A stretch of DNA of 64,000 bases from Trueperella bernardiae (GCF_001469025.1 NZ_LNIZ01000009.1:30352-94351), one strand, 5' to 3'; shown: positions 1 to 9,191, counted from the stretch's first letter. Program-made: numbers and translations. Notes: generated by a model from the letters alone, not told the origin.

Positions 1-63
1 TGTAGTGGCCACGGGGCAAGTTTACAGGGAATCGGCACCGAATCGAGATTCCGGGCTGTGTTT

Positions 64-81
64 CGGCTCGCGGCCGAGCCG
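64..81. terminator. short hairpin downstream of the DUF3263 gene
   Basis: A 7-bp stem (CGGCTCG / CGAGCCG) with a 4-base loop lies 38 bases after the stop of the minus-strand DUF3263 gene. There is no T-tract, so a terminator role is only suggested by position. Nothing else was recognised in bases 1-118. Confidence 0.3.
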
Positions 82-118
82 CCCGCGCCTCGTCGGCGCC
101 CCCAGTCCTATCTGCGGC

Positions 119-514
119 CTAATCGCGCCCGTCGAGCTCGAGTGCGCCCTGGCTGTCCTGCCCGCTCTGGCCACCCGCCTCGCCCTCACCGCCGGACTCA
201 CCGTCACCCAAGTCAGACCCGACACCCACCTCGGGCCCTCCCCCGCGCGGCGCATGAGGGGCCGGCACCTCCGGCAAGTCAAGGCCGCGCTCGGTCAGGC
301 GCGAGTCGCGCAAGCGCCGCAGCCGGTCCACAAGCGCGGGATCAGCAGTCCACACCCGCGGCTCGTCGAGCATCCGCGACAGGACCAGGTAGTACTTCGA
401 CGCCGTCATCCCCAGCTGACGCTGGATGGCCTGCTCCCGGGTAGGGGCCATCCGCCACCAACCGCGTTCGATGTCGAGGATCGAACGCTCCACCTCTGTC
501 AGCTCGTCGTCCAT
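119..514 (-). CDS. DUF3263 domain protein
   Basis: A small actinobacterial protein of about 131 residues. The N-terminal 75 residues, from MDDELTEVERSILDIERGWW to the RLRDSRLTERG region, match the DUF3263 family, a short helical domain of unknown function. The remaining 55 residues are a G/E/D-rich, probably disordered tail. The frame is open up to 613, but the ATG at 514 fits the family N-terminus and has a purine-rich GTGGTGGG stretch upstream. It is separated from the ABC-transporter operon, so it is probably a single gene. The function is unknown, and the family call rests on recognising the conserved WW-containing helix. Confidence 0.75.
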   Translation of the reverse strand: MDDELTEVERSILDIERGWWRMAPTREQAIQRQLGMTASKYYLVLSRMLDEPRVWTADPALVDRLRRLRDSRLTERGLDLPEVPAPHAPRGGGPEVGVGSDLGDGESGGEGEAGGQSGQDSQGALELDGRD

Positions 515-649
515 GCCCACCACTCTAGCGCGCCCCTCCGACAATAATTTGTGACGCCTTTCCGACACGCGCGATAGCAAATTGCCGTCGCGGATGTCAG
601 AAAGACGCCGCAAACAGGAAGGATTGGTGCGCTAGTCCCGGCCCAGCCG

Positions 650-2023
650 CTAGCGCTGTGCCGTCATCGCCGCCAGCGGACTGAGCCTCATGGCCCGGCG
701 CGCGGGCACCATGCCCGACGCCATCGCGATGAAGGTCGCGCCCGCAACCGCCGCCACCGCCAGCAGCGGCGGGATCTGGGAGATGCCGCCACCTTGTTGG
801 TCGGGCGAGGAGGCCAACGTGTTGATGACCGCCGACAGCACGTAGCTGAGCACGATCCCAATCACGCCCCCAAGGAAGCCGATCGAGGAGGATTCCACGA
901 GGAACAGCCTCCGGATGTCCCGCATCGAGGCGCCGATTACCTTCATCACACCGATGTCGCGCTGGCGCTCATACACACTCATGAGCATCGTGTTCGCGAT
1001 GCCGATCGCGGCCACAAGCATCGAGATCGCGCCGATTCCGCCGAGCGCCGCCTGGATGCGCGCCGCCGTCTTCTTCGCCTCGAGAATCCACTCGGCCTCC
1101 GAGTAAGCCCCGTAACCCGAATCGCGCAACTCCTCGGAAAGGCTGAGGGCGGCGTCGGCGTCCTTGGCCATGACGATGAACTCGTTGTAAATGAAGTTGC
1201 GCCCCGGCTTGGCGTTCGCGCTCTCCTGGCCGGGTAGCTTCTCGGTGGAGATCGACTTCTTCAGGGCCGCCACCAACGTGTCGAGGTCGGCGAAGTACGA
1301 CGACGATATCATCGACCACACCTGCGGCTCCTCGTACAGCTGCCCCGAAACGGTGGCGAGGATCGGACGCGGCGGCGCGACCGACGTCGTGCCCTCACCC
1401 GAGCCCCCAGAACCCTCGCTCGAACCCTCACTCGAACCCTCGCTCGGCGCCGGTTGCGGCTCCGCCATCTCGTAGGCCATGCCGCCCTCGGTTTCCACCG
1501 TAAGGAAGTAGGTGCGGCCCTGGAGGTCGATCTCCTTCGACTCGCCAGTGCGCGGGTCCCACGACTGGTTGGCCTTGCCACCCGCAAGCAACTGCACGGT
1601 GCCGCCGTGCACGGGCGCCGCGCCCCAGGCCAGCTCATAGCCCAGCTTCTCGAAACCGTCGGACGGAATGGCGCGGATCTGGAGGTACTCCTCCATACCC
1701 GCCGCCTTCATCTTCATGTCCACGGCATACACCGGAAACACGGCCTCCACGCCCTCGAAACCGGCCAGCGACCGGGCAAGCGCGTCGTCCATCTTCGGCG
1801 CGGGCTTACCCCGCTCGGCCCGCGGCGGCGACTGCACGCTCACCTGCCGCACCGACGGACTGTTGGCGCTCACCTCGTTCTGCCGCGCCAGCCCGACACC
1901 GAGCGAAATCATCACCACCACGGCCATCGTGCCGATCACCACGCCCGTCGAGGTCAGGACGGTACGCAACGGCCGGCGTCGTAGTGACGCCACCGCCGAT
2001 GCGAGGATGTCGGTAAAGCGCAT
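650..2023 (-). CDS. MacB/FtsX-type ABC transporter permease
   Basis: A 457-residue permease with the MacB layout: one N-terminal membrane helix (about residues 20-44), a large extracellular domain (about 45-325), and three C-terminal helices (about 328-350, 380-402, 420-440) forming the FtsX domain. The loop after TM2 has the family's ERQRDIGVMKVIGAS motif. The extracellular domain contains a Ser/Gly/Glu linker near residues 195-212, encoded by 12-bp tandem repeats. The ATG directly abuts the stop of the upstream accessory gene (TAA-ATG), and the ATPase gene precedes that one, so the three form one operon. MacB-type systems are mechanotransmission transporters that move peptides, antibiotics or lipoproteins, and the substrate here cannot be told. 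Confidence 0.85.
   Translation of the reverse strand: MRFTDILASAVASLRRRPLRTVLTSTGVVIGTMAVVVMISLGVGLARQNEVSANSPSVRQVSVQSPPRAERGKPAPKMDDALARSLAGFEGVEAVFPVYAVDMKMKAAGMEEYLQIRAIPSDGFEKLGYELAWGAAPVHGGTVQLLAGGKANQSWDPRTGESKEIDLQGRTYFLTVETEGGMAYEMAEPQPAPSEGSSEGSSEGSGGSGEGTTSVAPPRPILATVSGQLYEEPQVWSMISSSYFADLDTLVAALKKSISTEKLPGQESANAKPGRNFIYNEFIVMAKDADAALSLSEELRDSGYGAYSEAEWILEAKKTAARIQAALGGIGAISMLVAAIGIANTMLMSVYERQRDIGVMKVIGASMRDIRRLFLVESSSIGFLGGVIGIVLSYVLSAVINTLASSPDQQGGGISQIPPLLAVAAVAGATFIAMASGMVPARRAMRLSPLAAMTAQR
1410..1445. repeat. three tandem 12-bp units inside the MacB-type permease gene
   Basis: Three head-to-tail units of GAACCCTCGCTC, the middle one with a single A for G, encode the Ser-Glu-Gly-Ser linker in the extracellular domain. 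Each unit is four codons, so a change in copy number would keep the frame and only alter linker length. Confidence 0.85.
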
Positions 2024-3040
2024 TTAGATCAGGCCGTCGCTATCCAGGAGGCTCAGCGCGTCCGCCTCGTCCTCGACGTCCTTCTTCTTCCGATGACGAC
2101 GCACGGCCATCACCGCCACGATCACGACGCCGATCAACACCAACGCACCAATCGCGATCGGACCCCACGGGATCGTGGACTCCTCTTCGTCGATGTCCCC
2201 GGGAGCGATGGGGCCATCCTCGGGAATCATTTCGATGACGGTGACGGGCACCTCGCGCTCGATGCTGGCCGTCTCCCCCTCGGAGTTTTCGTAAGTGAGG
2301 ACGAGAGTGATGGGCCCCTCGGTGACGTCCTCGGCTCGGACGATCATGTCAACGTTCGCAGTGGAACCCGCGGCGATGTTGCCCACGTAGGCCTCCTGCC
2401 CCGTGATCGCCTGTCCCTCCTTGATGGAAGCCTTGACGTTCGAGATCGCGGACTTGCCCAGGTTGTTCACGGTGAACACGATCGAGCCCTCGCCGCCGAG
2501 GGTGAGCATCTCGGGCATCACCTGCGGCACCGACGTCTCCACACGGGCCGGCTGGCTGACCACGACCGCCACGGTCTCAGTGGAGGTCAGGGCCGTGAAA
2601 TCCGCGTCCTCATACTCGATCGTGAGGGTGAGCGGGTAGGGCCTGTCCTCAAGCGTGGGCAGGGACGTGTAGTACATGGTGACGTCCACCGACTCGCGCG
2701 GGCCGAGCTTGGCCAGGTACACCGACGCCGACCCCGAGCGCGGCAGCAACCCGCCCTCGGCCGACAGGGAGAACTTGATGTTCTGCACCCGGGCCGTAGC
2801 GGAGGTGTTGCGGACGGTGAAGACGATGTCGAAATCGCTGCCTGCCACCACGGGCTTCGGCGTGGTAGTAAAGCCCTCCACCATGAGACGCGGGGTGGAC
2901 TTGCCGGTCTGGACTGGGGCGTCGGCCGTCGGCGCGTCGCCCGGCTCGGGGGCATCTGCCGTATCCGCGCTGGCGGCGGGAACGATGAGGCCTGCGAAAA
3001 GCAACGTTAGGAAGGCCAAAAGGGTGCTGAAGCGTTTCAC
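2024..3040 (-). CDS. secreted, membrane-anchored CARDB/DUF11-like protein of the ABC operon
   Basis: A 338-residue protein with an N-terminal signal peptide (VKRFSTLLAFLTLLFAGLIV, then a likely cut after AASA). Two beta-sandwich modules resembling CARDB/COG1361 S-layer-type domains follow (about residues 50-165 and 170-275). A transmembrane helix lies near 295-312, with a basic RRHRKKK stop-transfer segment and an acidic cytoplasmic tail. The frame is open upstream inside the ATPase gene, but the GTG at 3040 starts the signal peptide and has GGAGAC six bases before it. Sitting between ATPase and permease genes, it probably acts as an extracellular adaptor of the exporter. That role is inferred from position. 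Confidence 0.75.
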   Translation of the reverse strand: MKRFSTLLAFLTLLFAGLIVPAASADTADAPEPGDAPTADAPVQTGKSTPRLMVEGFTTTPKPVVAGSDFDIVFTVRNTSATARVQNIKFSLSAEGGLLPRSGSASVYLAKLGPRESVDVTMYYTSLPTLEDRPYPLTLTIEYEDADFTALTSTETVAVVVSQPARVETSVPQVMPEMLTLGGEGSIVFTVNNLGKSAISNVKASIKEGQAITGQEAYVGNIAAGSTANVDMIVRAEDVTEGPITLVLTYENSEGETASIEREVPVTVIEMIPEDGPIAPGDIDEEESTIPWGPIAIGALVLIGVVIVAVMAVRRHRKKKDVEDEADALSLLDSDGLI

Positions 3041-3050
3041 GGGTGTCTCC

Positions 3051-3755
3051 TCAGTCCATATGGTTGGTGTGCGTGATGTCTTGGATGCGGCCGTCGCCAA
3101 TCGAAACGATGACGTCCGCGTAGCTGGCCAGGTGCCGATCGTGGGTGACCATGATCCACGTCTGGTGGTAGTGCGCGATGAGGCGGCGAAACAGGTCAAG
3201 CGTGGCGGCGGCGGTGTGGGAATCGAGGTTGCCGGTGGGCTCGTCCGCGAAGACAATCTCCGGGTTGGACACGAGCGCGCGCGCAATGCCGACACGCTGC
3301 TGCTCACCGCCCGACATCTGGCTCGGCTTGTGATTCAGGTGCGTGCCCAGGCCCAGCGTGGTGAGCGCCCGGGCGGCCCGCTTGCGCCGCTCCGCCTTGC
3401 CCATCCCTCGGAAAGTGAGCGGCAGGGCCACGTTGTCCAGCGCCGTCATTTCCTGCATGAGGTTGAACGACTGGAAGACGAAACCCACGTGGTCGCGGCG
3501 GAACGCGGCCAGCTCGGCCTGGCTCATCTTGTCGATCCGGCACCCGGCCACCTCCACGCTCCCCGCCGACGGCGGCTCCAGGCCCGCGAGCATGTTGAGC
3601 AGCGTGGACTTGCCCGAGCCGGACGTGCCGACCACGGCCACGAACGTACCCTTCTTAATCTCAAGGTTGACCTGGTTGAGGGCGACGACGTGCGAACGGC
3701 CTACCTTGTACAACTTTGACAGGTCGTTTGTGCGTACTGCTATTTCTTCTACCAC
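3051..3755 (-). CDS. MacB/LolD-type ABC transporter ATP-binding protein
   Basis: A 234-residue ATPase of the LolD/MacB subfamily. It has Walker [10 protein letters not shown] (about residues 43-51), a Q-loop VFQSFNL, the signature [15 protein letters not shown] and Walker B with switch [15 protein letters not shown]. The EPTGNLD form is typical of macrolide-export/lipoprotein-release ATPases. The GTG start at 3755 has GAGGAAG about ten bases upstream. It is first in the operon with the accessory protein (10-base gap) and permease, and would power that exporter from the cytoplasmic face. Confidence 0.88.
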   Translation of the reverse strand: MVEEIAVRTNDLSKLYKVGRSHVVALNQVNLEIKKGTFVAVVGTSGSGKSTLLNMLAGLEPPSAGSVEVAGCRIDKMSQAELAAFRRDHVGFVFQSFNLMQEMTALDNVALPLTFRGMGKAERRKRAARALTTLGLGTHLNHKPSQMSGGEQQRVGIARALVSNPEIVFADEPTGNLDSHTAAATLDLFRRLIAHYHQTWIMVTHDRHLASYADVIVSIGDGRIQDITHTNHMD

Positions 3756-3864
3756 GAACCTAGCTTCCTCGCCGGCATTATTAAGCCGATTCTATTCGAG
3801 GTGCGAGCTCCCCGATGTCCGCCGCAGGGCGGATATCAGGATGTGGGCGGTGTAGGTTAAAGGC

Positions 3865-4533
3865 ATGAGTTTGAGCGACGTCATGGATCCCGAATGGGCC
3901 GAGGCGATGGCGCCGGTAGAGGCCAACATCCACGCGATGGGGGACTTCCTGCGCGCCGAGAACGACGCCGGGCACGGCTACCTGCCCGCCGGGAAGAACG
4001 TACTGCGCGCGTTTTCCTACCCGCTGAGCCAGGTGCGGGTTCTGATCGTGGGCCAGGACCCCTATCCCACGCCCGGACACCCCATCGGGTTGAGCTTCGC
4101 GGTGGACAGGCAGGTCAGCCCGCTCCCGAGGTCGCTGGCGAACATCTACCGAGAGCTGAGCGACGACCTCGGCATCGCTCCCGCCTCCCACGGCGACCTC
4201 ACCCCGTGGTGCGAGCACGGCGTCATGCTACTCAACAGGGTGCTGAGCGTGCGGCCGGGTGCGCCGGCGTCACACCGGGGCAAAGGCTGGGAGGCAATCA
4301 CCGACCACGCCATCCGCGTGCTCGCCCAGCGCGACCAGCCGCTCGTAGCGATCCTGTGGGGCCGGCAGGCCCAAGAGCTGACGCCCCTTCTTCGCACGAC
4401 GCCGAGGATCACCTCCGCCCACCCCTCGCCGTTGTCCGCCACCCGGGGCTTCTTCGGCTCCAAGCCGTTCTCGCGCGCGAACGCCCTGCTCGTGGAGCAG
4501 GGCGCGGAGCCGATCGACTGGCGGCTGGAGTAA
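3865..4533 (+). CDS. ung: uracil-DNA glycosylase
   Basis: A 222-residue family 1 uracil-DNA glycosylase that removes uracil from DNA to start base-excision repair. The water-activating motif GQDPYP has its catalytic Asp at residue 65. The uracil-binding segment [11 protein letters not shown] and the DNA-intercalating HPSPLS motif (about residue 189) followed by [12 protein letters not shown] are intact. The length is normal for the family. It is transcribed alone, divergently from the ABC operon, and followed by an R1 repeat and a convergent tRNA gene. Confidence 0.95.
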   Translation: MSLSDVMDPEWAEAMAPVEANIHAMGDFLRAENDAGHGYLPAGKNVLRAFSYPLSQVRVLIVGQDPYPTPGHPIGLSFAVDRQVSPLPRSLANIYRELSDDLGIAPASHGDLTPWCEHGVMLLNRVLSVRPGAPASHRGKGWEAITDHAIRVLAQRDQPLVAILWGRQAQELTPLLRTTPRITSAHPSPLSATRGFFGSKPFSRANALLVEQGAEPIDWRLE

Positions 4534-4547
4534 GGGACAGAGCGCGT

Positions 4548-4613
4548 TCGACAGAAGTCGTGAATATACCGGCTGCCGGTTGCTATTTCGGCCTGGTGGG
4601 CCTCAGGTTCACG
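4548..4613 (-). repeat. R1 dispersed inverted-repeat element, copy A
   Basis: A 55-bp core (4559-4613) starts with CGTGAA and ends with TTCACG. In reverse complement it matches copies B and C, sharing CGTGAACCTGAG at one end and CCGGTATATTCACG at the other. One flank extends the inverted repeat as CGACAGAAGT. It lies between ung and the convergent tRNA-Thr gene. Confidence 0.85.
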
Positions 4614-4675
4614 ACCATGGACTCGACCAGAACAGCAAAGGCCCCGGCCCTGGTGAGTTCCGGAGCCTTGGGAGA

Positions 4676-4747
4676 GCCCCCTGTCAGACTCGAACTGACG
4701 ACCTTCGCTTTACAAGAGCGGCGCTCTACCAACTGAGCTAAGGAGGC
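4676..4747 (-). tRNA. tRNA-Thr (anticodon TGT)
   Basis: On the minus strand a 72-nt cloverleaf can be drawn: acceptor GCCTCCT/AGGGGGC, D-arm GCTCAGTTGGTAGAGC, anticodon loop CTTGTAA with TGT at the anticodon position, and T-arm GTCAG-TTCGAGT-CTGAC. The first anticodon-stem pair is a C-A mismatch. CCA is not encoded. It reads ACA threonine codons. Confidence 0.93.
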
Positions 4748-4821
4748 ACCTGGCACGGGCCAGACGATCCCAGTGTGCCAGATACCCGCGACCATTGACA
4801 AAGCAAGCATGCGGGGATGCG

Positions 4822-4855
4822 GCGGGGCCGCGGGGATGCTTCCCCGCGGCCCCGC
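4822..4855. terminator. perfect 15-bp hairpin after the DsbA-like gene
   Basis: GCGGGGCCGCGGGGA and its exact reverse complement are separated by the loop TGCT. It lies 43 bases past the stop of the minus-strand thioredoxin-fold gene and before tRNA-Thr, so it likely separates these two transcripts. There is no U-tract, which is common for actinobacterial terminators. Confidence 0.6.
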
Positions 4856-4898
4856 ACCGGCTTCCCGGCGTCAGATTCACTTCACGCTGGCGCCAGGC

Positions 4899-5726
4899 TT
4901 ACTTCGCGCCGGCTTCGATCGCGGACTGGATCACCGAGTCGACGTCGCCCTCCGCCAGCCAGGAATCGTCCACCACGCCGTTGACCTCGAGGGTGGGCGT
5001 GGCGGTGTAGCCCTTCTCGCGGAAGGAGTCGGTGGCCGCAACGGCCACAGCCTTCCAGTCGTCGGAGGCGACGGACGCGGGCAGGTCGTTGGCCACGTCG
5101 TCGGGCACGCCCACGCTCTTGGCGATGTCGGCGAACTCGGCGAGGGTGGGCGCGCTTCCGCCGCCCTTGACTGCTTCGGCGGTGCGTGCGAACAGCGCAT
5201 CGTTGTAGGCCCACGCCTGCTCGGGGGCGTATGTGGCCACGTAGAACATGGCCGCGGCGGCGTTATCGGACACCGAGTTGTTCAGGGTCGCCACCGGGTA
5301 GAGGCGCACCGAGAGCTCGCCGGCGTCGGCATGGTTGTGGTAGGTGTCGGCATAGTTGCGCTCGAGGTTGATGCAGCCCGAGCACGTGTAGTCGGAATAG
5401 ACGGCGAAGACGCCCGCATCCTCGACCACCTGGCCTGCCACGCCGGCCGCATTGACGTCAATGCCGTAGTCGTCCGTGACGTTGGCGAGCGTGGCGGGGC
5501 GGACCGTGCCCTCGTAATCGCCCGTGTTTGCCTTGCCACCCTTGCCGACGATCTGCAAAATGGCGAAGGCCACAAGCGCGACCGCGAGCACGATTCCACC
5601 AATCATGAGCGCCTTATTGCGGCGTGCCCGCTTAGCTTCCTGCTCCCGTAGGATCCGCGCTCGCTCGCGGGCCATGTCACGCCGTTCCTTCTTCGTCACG
5701 CTCTGTGCGCTATTCTTCGTTGCCAT
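4899..5726 (-). CDS. membrane-anchored DsbA-like thioredoxin-fold protein
   Basis: A 275-residue protein. A highly charged cytoplasmic segment (residues 1-38, KKERRD, RARILREQEAKRARR) is followed by one membrane helix (about 39-60) and an extracellular DsbA/Thioredoxin_4 domain. The active site is C115-S-G-C118 in the context SDYTCSGCINLE, and a cis-Pro region TATPTLEVNG is near the C-terminus. The family catalyses disulfide formation or exchange in exported proteins, and this arrangement is common in Actinobacteria as a DsbA partner of VKOR. The ATG at 5726 has GAGGAAC upstream; an earlier in-frame ATG at 5780 lacks that. It is downstream of the Ser/Thr kinase gene on the same strand. Confidence 0.85.
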   Translation of the reverse strand: MATKNSAQSVTKKERRDMARERARILREQEAKRARRNKALMIGGIVLAVALVAFAILQIVGKGGKANTGDYEGTVRPATLANVTDDYGIDVNAAGVAGQVVEDAGVFAVYSDYTCSGCINLERNYADTYHNHADAGELSVRLYPVATLNNSVSDNAAAAMFYVATYAPEQAWAYNDALFARTAEAVKGGGSAPTLAEFADIAKSVGVPDDVANDLPASVASDDWKAVAVAATDSFREKGYTATPTLEVNGVVDDSWLAEGDVDSVIQSAIEAGAK

Positions 5727-5790
5727 TGTTCCTCTTTCGAACATTTCCGCGGTCAACCATGCGTTGCGACGCATCATCACTCATTGAACT

Positions 5791-7614
5791 CTAAACTATC
5801 TGGAGATGGGCCTGGCTGACAACTACGCCCGCAGCGAGCGCAACTAATAGCGTAGTCGCAATCCAGAAAAGTCGGTATCCCGCGGTTGGCGCGATGCCCT
5901 CCATGAGGTACCTCACGCCTTCGCGCCCGTTTTCGTTCGGCGCGATGAACCACGCAACGACGACGCCCACGTACACCCCCACCGCCTGGCCGCTCGCGGG
6001 TGGCAACGCGCCGAGGAAGTCGAGGAACAACCAGGTCAGCCACCCGACGCCGGCGCCCACACCCACCGACACCACCGACCTGGCCACCGCGCCGATAAGC
6101 GTGAGCGGCGAGCGCAACACCGCGCCCATGACGTCGTTCTGGTACGGCCCGCCGTTGCGCATCCGCCGCTCACGCAGGTCGCTCTGCGCGCCCCCGAGCC
6201 ACGACAGTGCCACGATGAGCGCCGCCATCACCGCCGCCGACGTCACCGGCCACACCAGCGCAAACAGCCCGACGACGATCGACGCCACCCACACCTGCAA
6301 CCGCGCCTTGCGCGGCGGCACCGCCCAGGCGGGGAGCTGGCCCGCCGGGTACCCGTAGCCATAGCCGTAGCCCACCGCGCCTGGCAGCTGGACGGGTGGC
6401 GCTGGCTCTGGTTCCAACATTCTCTCGAACACCGAGGTTCGGGCGGGTGAGGGATCGGGCCCCTCACCCGCCCCCGTTCCCGGAGTCGGATCAGCCACCG
6501 GCAGCGGGGCCGTGGCATCGACCGGCGGCTGTGCCGCCGAATACCCACCGGAGTAAGAGGAGGATCCGGCGCCTACGATCGGGCGGGTCGCATCCCCGCC
6601 ACCCGCGCGGCCCGCACCAGCACCGCCCGGCCCCGCCGGGCCGTAGGCCACCGTATCGCCCGCGGTCTCATCGCCCGCCGACATCGGGGCGAACGCCGGC
6701 GCCACGGGCGGCTCGTACGACGGGGCCGCGCTCACTCCGGCCTCGCCGCCCTCACCGGTCCAGCCCTGGCCAGCCCCGCCAAACTCGCCGGGCCACGGGT
6801 GCAGGGCAGTGCGCGCCACGTCACCGAAGCTCGCCCCGCCCAACACATACATGAGCTGGGCAAACGTAATGCGCTCCTCCCGGCGCGGGGCCAGTGCCGC
6901 CCGGAACGCCCGCTCCACCTCCGGCGCGAGCCCCGGCAAATCCGCCTCCCCCACGACCACCCGGTGCATCACCGCCGGCGAGTTCCCCACGCCAAACGGC
7001 GCCTGCCCCGTGGCCGCGAACGCGAGGACCGCGGCGAGTGCCCACCAGTCGGCGTCCGCATCAGGGTCTCCCCCGCGCACCACCACGGGGTCACAAAAAC
7101 CGGGTGTGTGGGTGAGAGCACCGGTCTGGGTCATGCGCAGGTCATCTCCCAGTTGCGCGATCCCAAAATCAATGAGCACGGGCCCTTCCTCGCCCATCAT
7201 CACGTTCGACGGCTTAAGGTCCCGATGTAGCACCCCCTGGTCGTGGATCGACTCCAGCGCAGCCGCGAGCTCCTGACCCAGCTCCACCAGGTCCGCCCCC
7301 TCGTAGCGCCCCGAATCGCGCACGTCCTGATCCAACGTGGGCCCGTCGATCAGCTCCGTGACAAGGAAAATCTCCTCCTCGTCCGTCTCCGCATCCAGGA
7401 TCTGCGCCACGTACTTCCCCCGCACGCGCTGCAGCATCGCCACCTCGCGCCGCAGCCGCTCCCGCGAGCGCGGGTCCGCCGCCAACTCCGGATGCAGCAG
7501 CTTGAGGGCGACATCCCGCCCGTCAGCGTCCACCGCCTGATACACGAACGACATCCCACCCGAACCGATCCTCTTCACGATCCGGTAGCCGCCGATCATC
7601 GCCCGTTGCCTCAT
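5791..7614 (-). CDS. membrane-bound Ser/Thr protein kinase (PknB-type)
   Basis: A 607-residue Hanks-type kinase. The kinase domain (about 8-265) has the glycine loop GSGGMSFVY (17-25), catalytic Lys38, H130-R-D-L-K-P-S-N and D149-F-G, all the residues needed for activity. A Pro/Gly/Ala-rich linker follows (about 270-430), then four predicted membrane helices in the C-terminal 170 residues. Unlike PknB it has no extracellular PASTA domains, so the membrane part ends the protein and any sensing would be intramembrane or cytoplasmic. The ATG at 7614 follows AAAGGAGGG. Substrates cannot be predicted from the sequence. Confidence 0.88.
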   Translation of the reverse strand: MRQRAMIGGYRIVKRIGSGGMSFVYQAVDADGRDVALKLLHPELAADPRSRERLRREVAMLQRVRGKYVAQILDAETDEEEIFLVTELIDGPTLDQDVRDSGRYEGADLVELGQELAAALESIHDQGVLHRDLKPSNVMMGEEGPVLIDFGIAQLGDDLRMTQTGALTHTPGFCDPVVVRGGDPDADADWWALAAVLAFAATGQAPFGVGNSPAVMHRVVVGEADLPGLAPEVERAFRAALAPRREERITFAQLMYVLGGASFGDVARTALHPWPGEFGGAGQGWTGEGGEAGVSAAPSYEPPVAPAFAPMSAGDETAGDTVAYGPAGPGGAGAGRAGGGDATRPIVGAGSSSYSGGYSAAQPPVDATAPLPVADPTPGTGAGEGPDPSPARTSVFERMLEPEPAPPVQLPGAVGYGYGYGYPAGQLPAWAVPPRKARLQVWVASIVVGLFALVWPVTSAAVMAALIVALSWLGGAQSDLRERRMRNGGPYQNDVMGAVLRSPLTLIGAVARSVVSVGVGAGVGWLTWLFLDFLGALPPASGQAVGVYVGVVVAWFIAPNENGREGVRYLMEGIAPTAGYRLFWIATTLLVALAAGVVVSQAHLQIV

Positions 7615-8009
7615 GCCACCCTCCTTTCTGTCTTGTCACGACGCCGTCCGCCCCAGCCACGACACCAGCCACGCCGTCACGACGCTGCCCGCCCCAGCCG
7701 CGCGTCGTGCACGCCGCCACGCACGTCGCCGCGATCGACGCGAGCCGCGCGACCGTCGTCGCTCATTCTTGCAAGCGCCTCCGACAATCCCGACGCCCGC
7801 CCGGGCAAAACCGCGCAAACACGCCGCTTGCCAGGGATCCACCCCACAATTGTCTTACAAATACGTCACAGTCGTATCCTACCGCGGGCCACCTGTGGCA
7901 CAATCTAAGGGATGCCAACACGGACGTCGGCATCGTGTCAGAGTTGACACTGACACCTTTCACTACGGATCGTCCGGCACGTACCTGCCGGTGAAGGGAA
8001 CCATGAACC
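7615..8009 (+). promoter_or_regulatory. 395-bp control region between the kinase gene and the MsiK-type gene
   Basis: No credible gene was seen in this divergent gap. It holds short imperfect direct repeats near 7636-7700 (CACGACGCCGTCCGCCCC-like) and an AT-rich patch near 7850-7905. At 7935-7950 there is an inverted repeat GTGTCA-gagt-TGACAC, followed at once by another TGACAC. That cluster overlaps a possible -35 (TTGACA at 7944) about 60 bases before the downstream start and could be a repressor or activator site. The regulatory reading is inference. Confidence 0.4.
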
Positions 8010-9191
8010 ATGGCGACTGTTACATTTGATAACGCTACCCGCGTCTACCCTGGAGCAACCACCCCGGCCGTCGATGCACTCAACCTTGAGATCAAGGACG
8101 GCGAATTCCTCGTCCTCGTCGGCCCCTCCGGATGCGGAAAGTCCACCTCGCTACGCATGCTCGCTGGCCTCGAAGACGTCAACTCCGGCCGCATCTTCAT
8201 TGGTGACCGCGACGTCACCGACGTCTCCCCCAAGGACCGCGACATCGCGATGGTGTTCCAGAACTACGCCCTCTACCCGCACATGACCGTGGCCGACAAC
8301 ATGGGCTTCGCGCTCAAGATCGCTGGCGAAGATAAGGACGTCATCCGCCAGCGCGTGGAGGAAGCCGCCAAGATCCTCGACCTCACCCAATACCTCGACC
8401 GCAAGCCGAAGGCCCTCTCCGGCGGCCAGCGCCAGCGCGTCGCCATGGGCCGCGCCATCGTCCGCAAGCCGCAGGTCTTCCTCATGGACGAGCCGCTGTC
8501 GAACCTCGACGCCAAGCTCCGTGTCCAGACCCGCACCCAGATCGCCTCGCTCCAGCGCTCGCTCGGCGTCACCACCGTGTACGTGACCCACGACCAGACC
8601 GAGGCCCTCACCATGGGCGACCGCATCGCGGTCCTCAAGGACGGCCTCCTCCAGCAGGTCGCCTCCCCCGCCGAAATGTTCTCCCGCCCGGCCAACGCCT
8701 TCGTCGCCGGCTTCATCGGCTCCCCCGCCATGAACCTCGGCACCTGGCGCATCGACGGGAACGACGCCGTCTTCGGCGACGCCCGCTTCGCCCTCCCGGC
8801 CGACGTGCTCGCCGCCGCCCGCCCGGACGGCTCCCTCACGGTCGGCCTGCGCCCCGAGGCGCTCGAAGTCGCCGGCGCTGGCGAGGGTGGCATCCCGGTG
8901 AAGGTCACCTTCGTCGAATCCCTCGGCTCGGACGCCTACGTCTACGGCACGATCGTCGGCGCGGAGCGCGAAAACACCAACTTCGGCTCCGGCGACCAGT
9001 CCGAGACCATGGTCGTGCGCATCGAGCCGTACGTCGTTCCCAAGGCGGGCGACGTCGTCTACCTCAAGCCCAAGGCCGAGCACACCCACTACTTCTCGAC
9101 CTCCACGGGCGAGCGCATCGACAGCTCGATGCACAAGCCCTCGATGGGGAACGTGGACAACGACGCCGCCGAAGTCCACATCGAGGACTAA
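8010..9191 (+). CDS. msiK: MsiK/UgpC-type sugar ABC transporter ATP-binding protein
   Basis: A 393-residue ATPase of the carbohydrate-uptake CUT1 class. It has Walker A GPSGCGKST (38-46), Q-loop VFQNYALYPHM, signature LSGGQRQRVAMGRA (from 136), Walker B VFLMDEPLSNLDAK, and a C-terminal TOBE-like regulatory domain (about 240-370). No permease or binding-protein gene lies beside it, as is usual for MsiK, the shared ATPase that energises several sugar importers in Actinobacteria. The ATG at 8010 is preceded by AAGGGA. A strong hairpin follows. The name msiK is inferred from the orphan context and subfamily, and ugpC is an alternative label. Confidence 0.88.
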   Translation: MATVTFDNATRVYPGATTPAVDALNLEIKDGEFLVLVGPSGCGKSTSLRMLAGLEDVNSGRIFIGDRDVTDVSPKDRDIAMVFQNYALYPHMTVADNMGFALKIAGEDKDVIRQRVEEAAKILDLTQYLDRKPKALSGGQRQRVAMGRAIVRKPQVFLMDEPLSNLDAKLRVQTRTQIASLQRSLGVTTVYVTHDQTEALTMGDRIAVLKDGLLQQVASPAEMFSRPANAFVAGFIGSPAMNLGTWRIDGNDAVFGDARFALPADVLAAARPDGSLTVGLRPEALEVAGAGEGGIPVKVTFVESLGSDAYVYGTIVGAERENTNFGSGDQSETMVVRIEPYVVPKAGDVVYLKPKAEHTHYFSTSTGERIDSSMHKPSMGNVDNDAAEVHIED

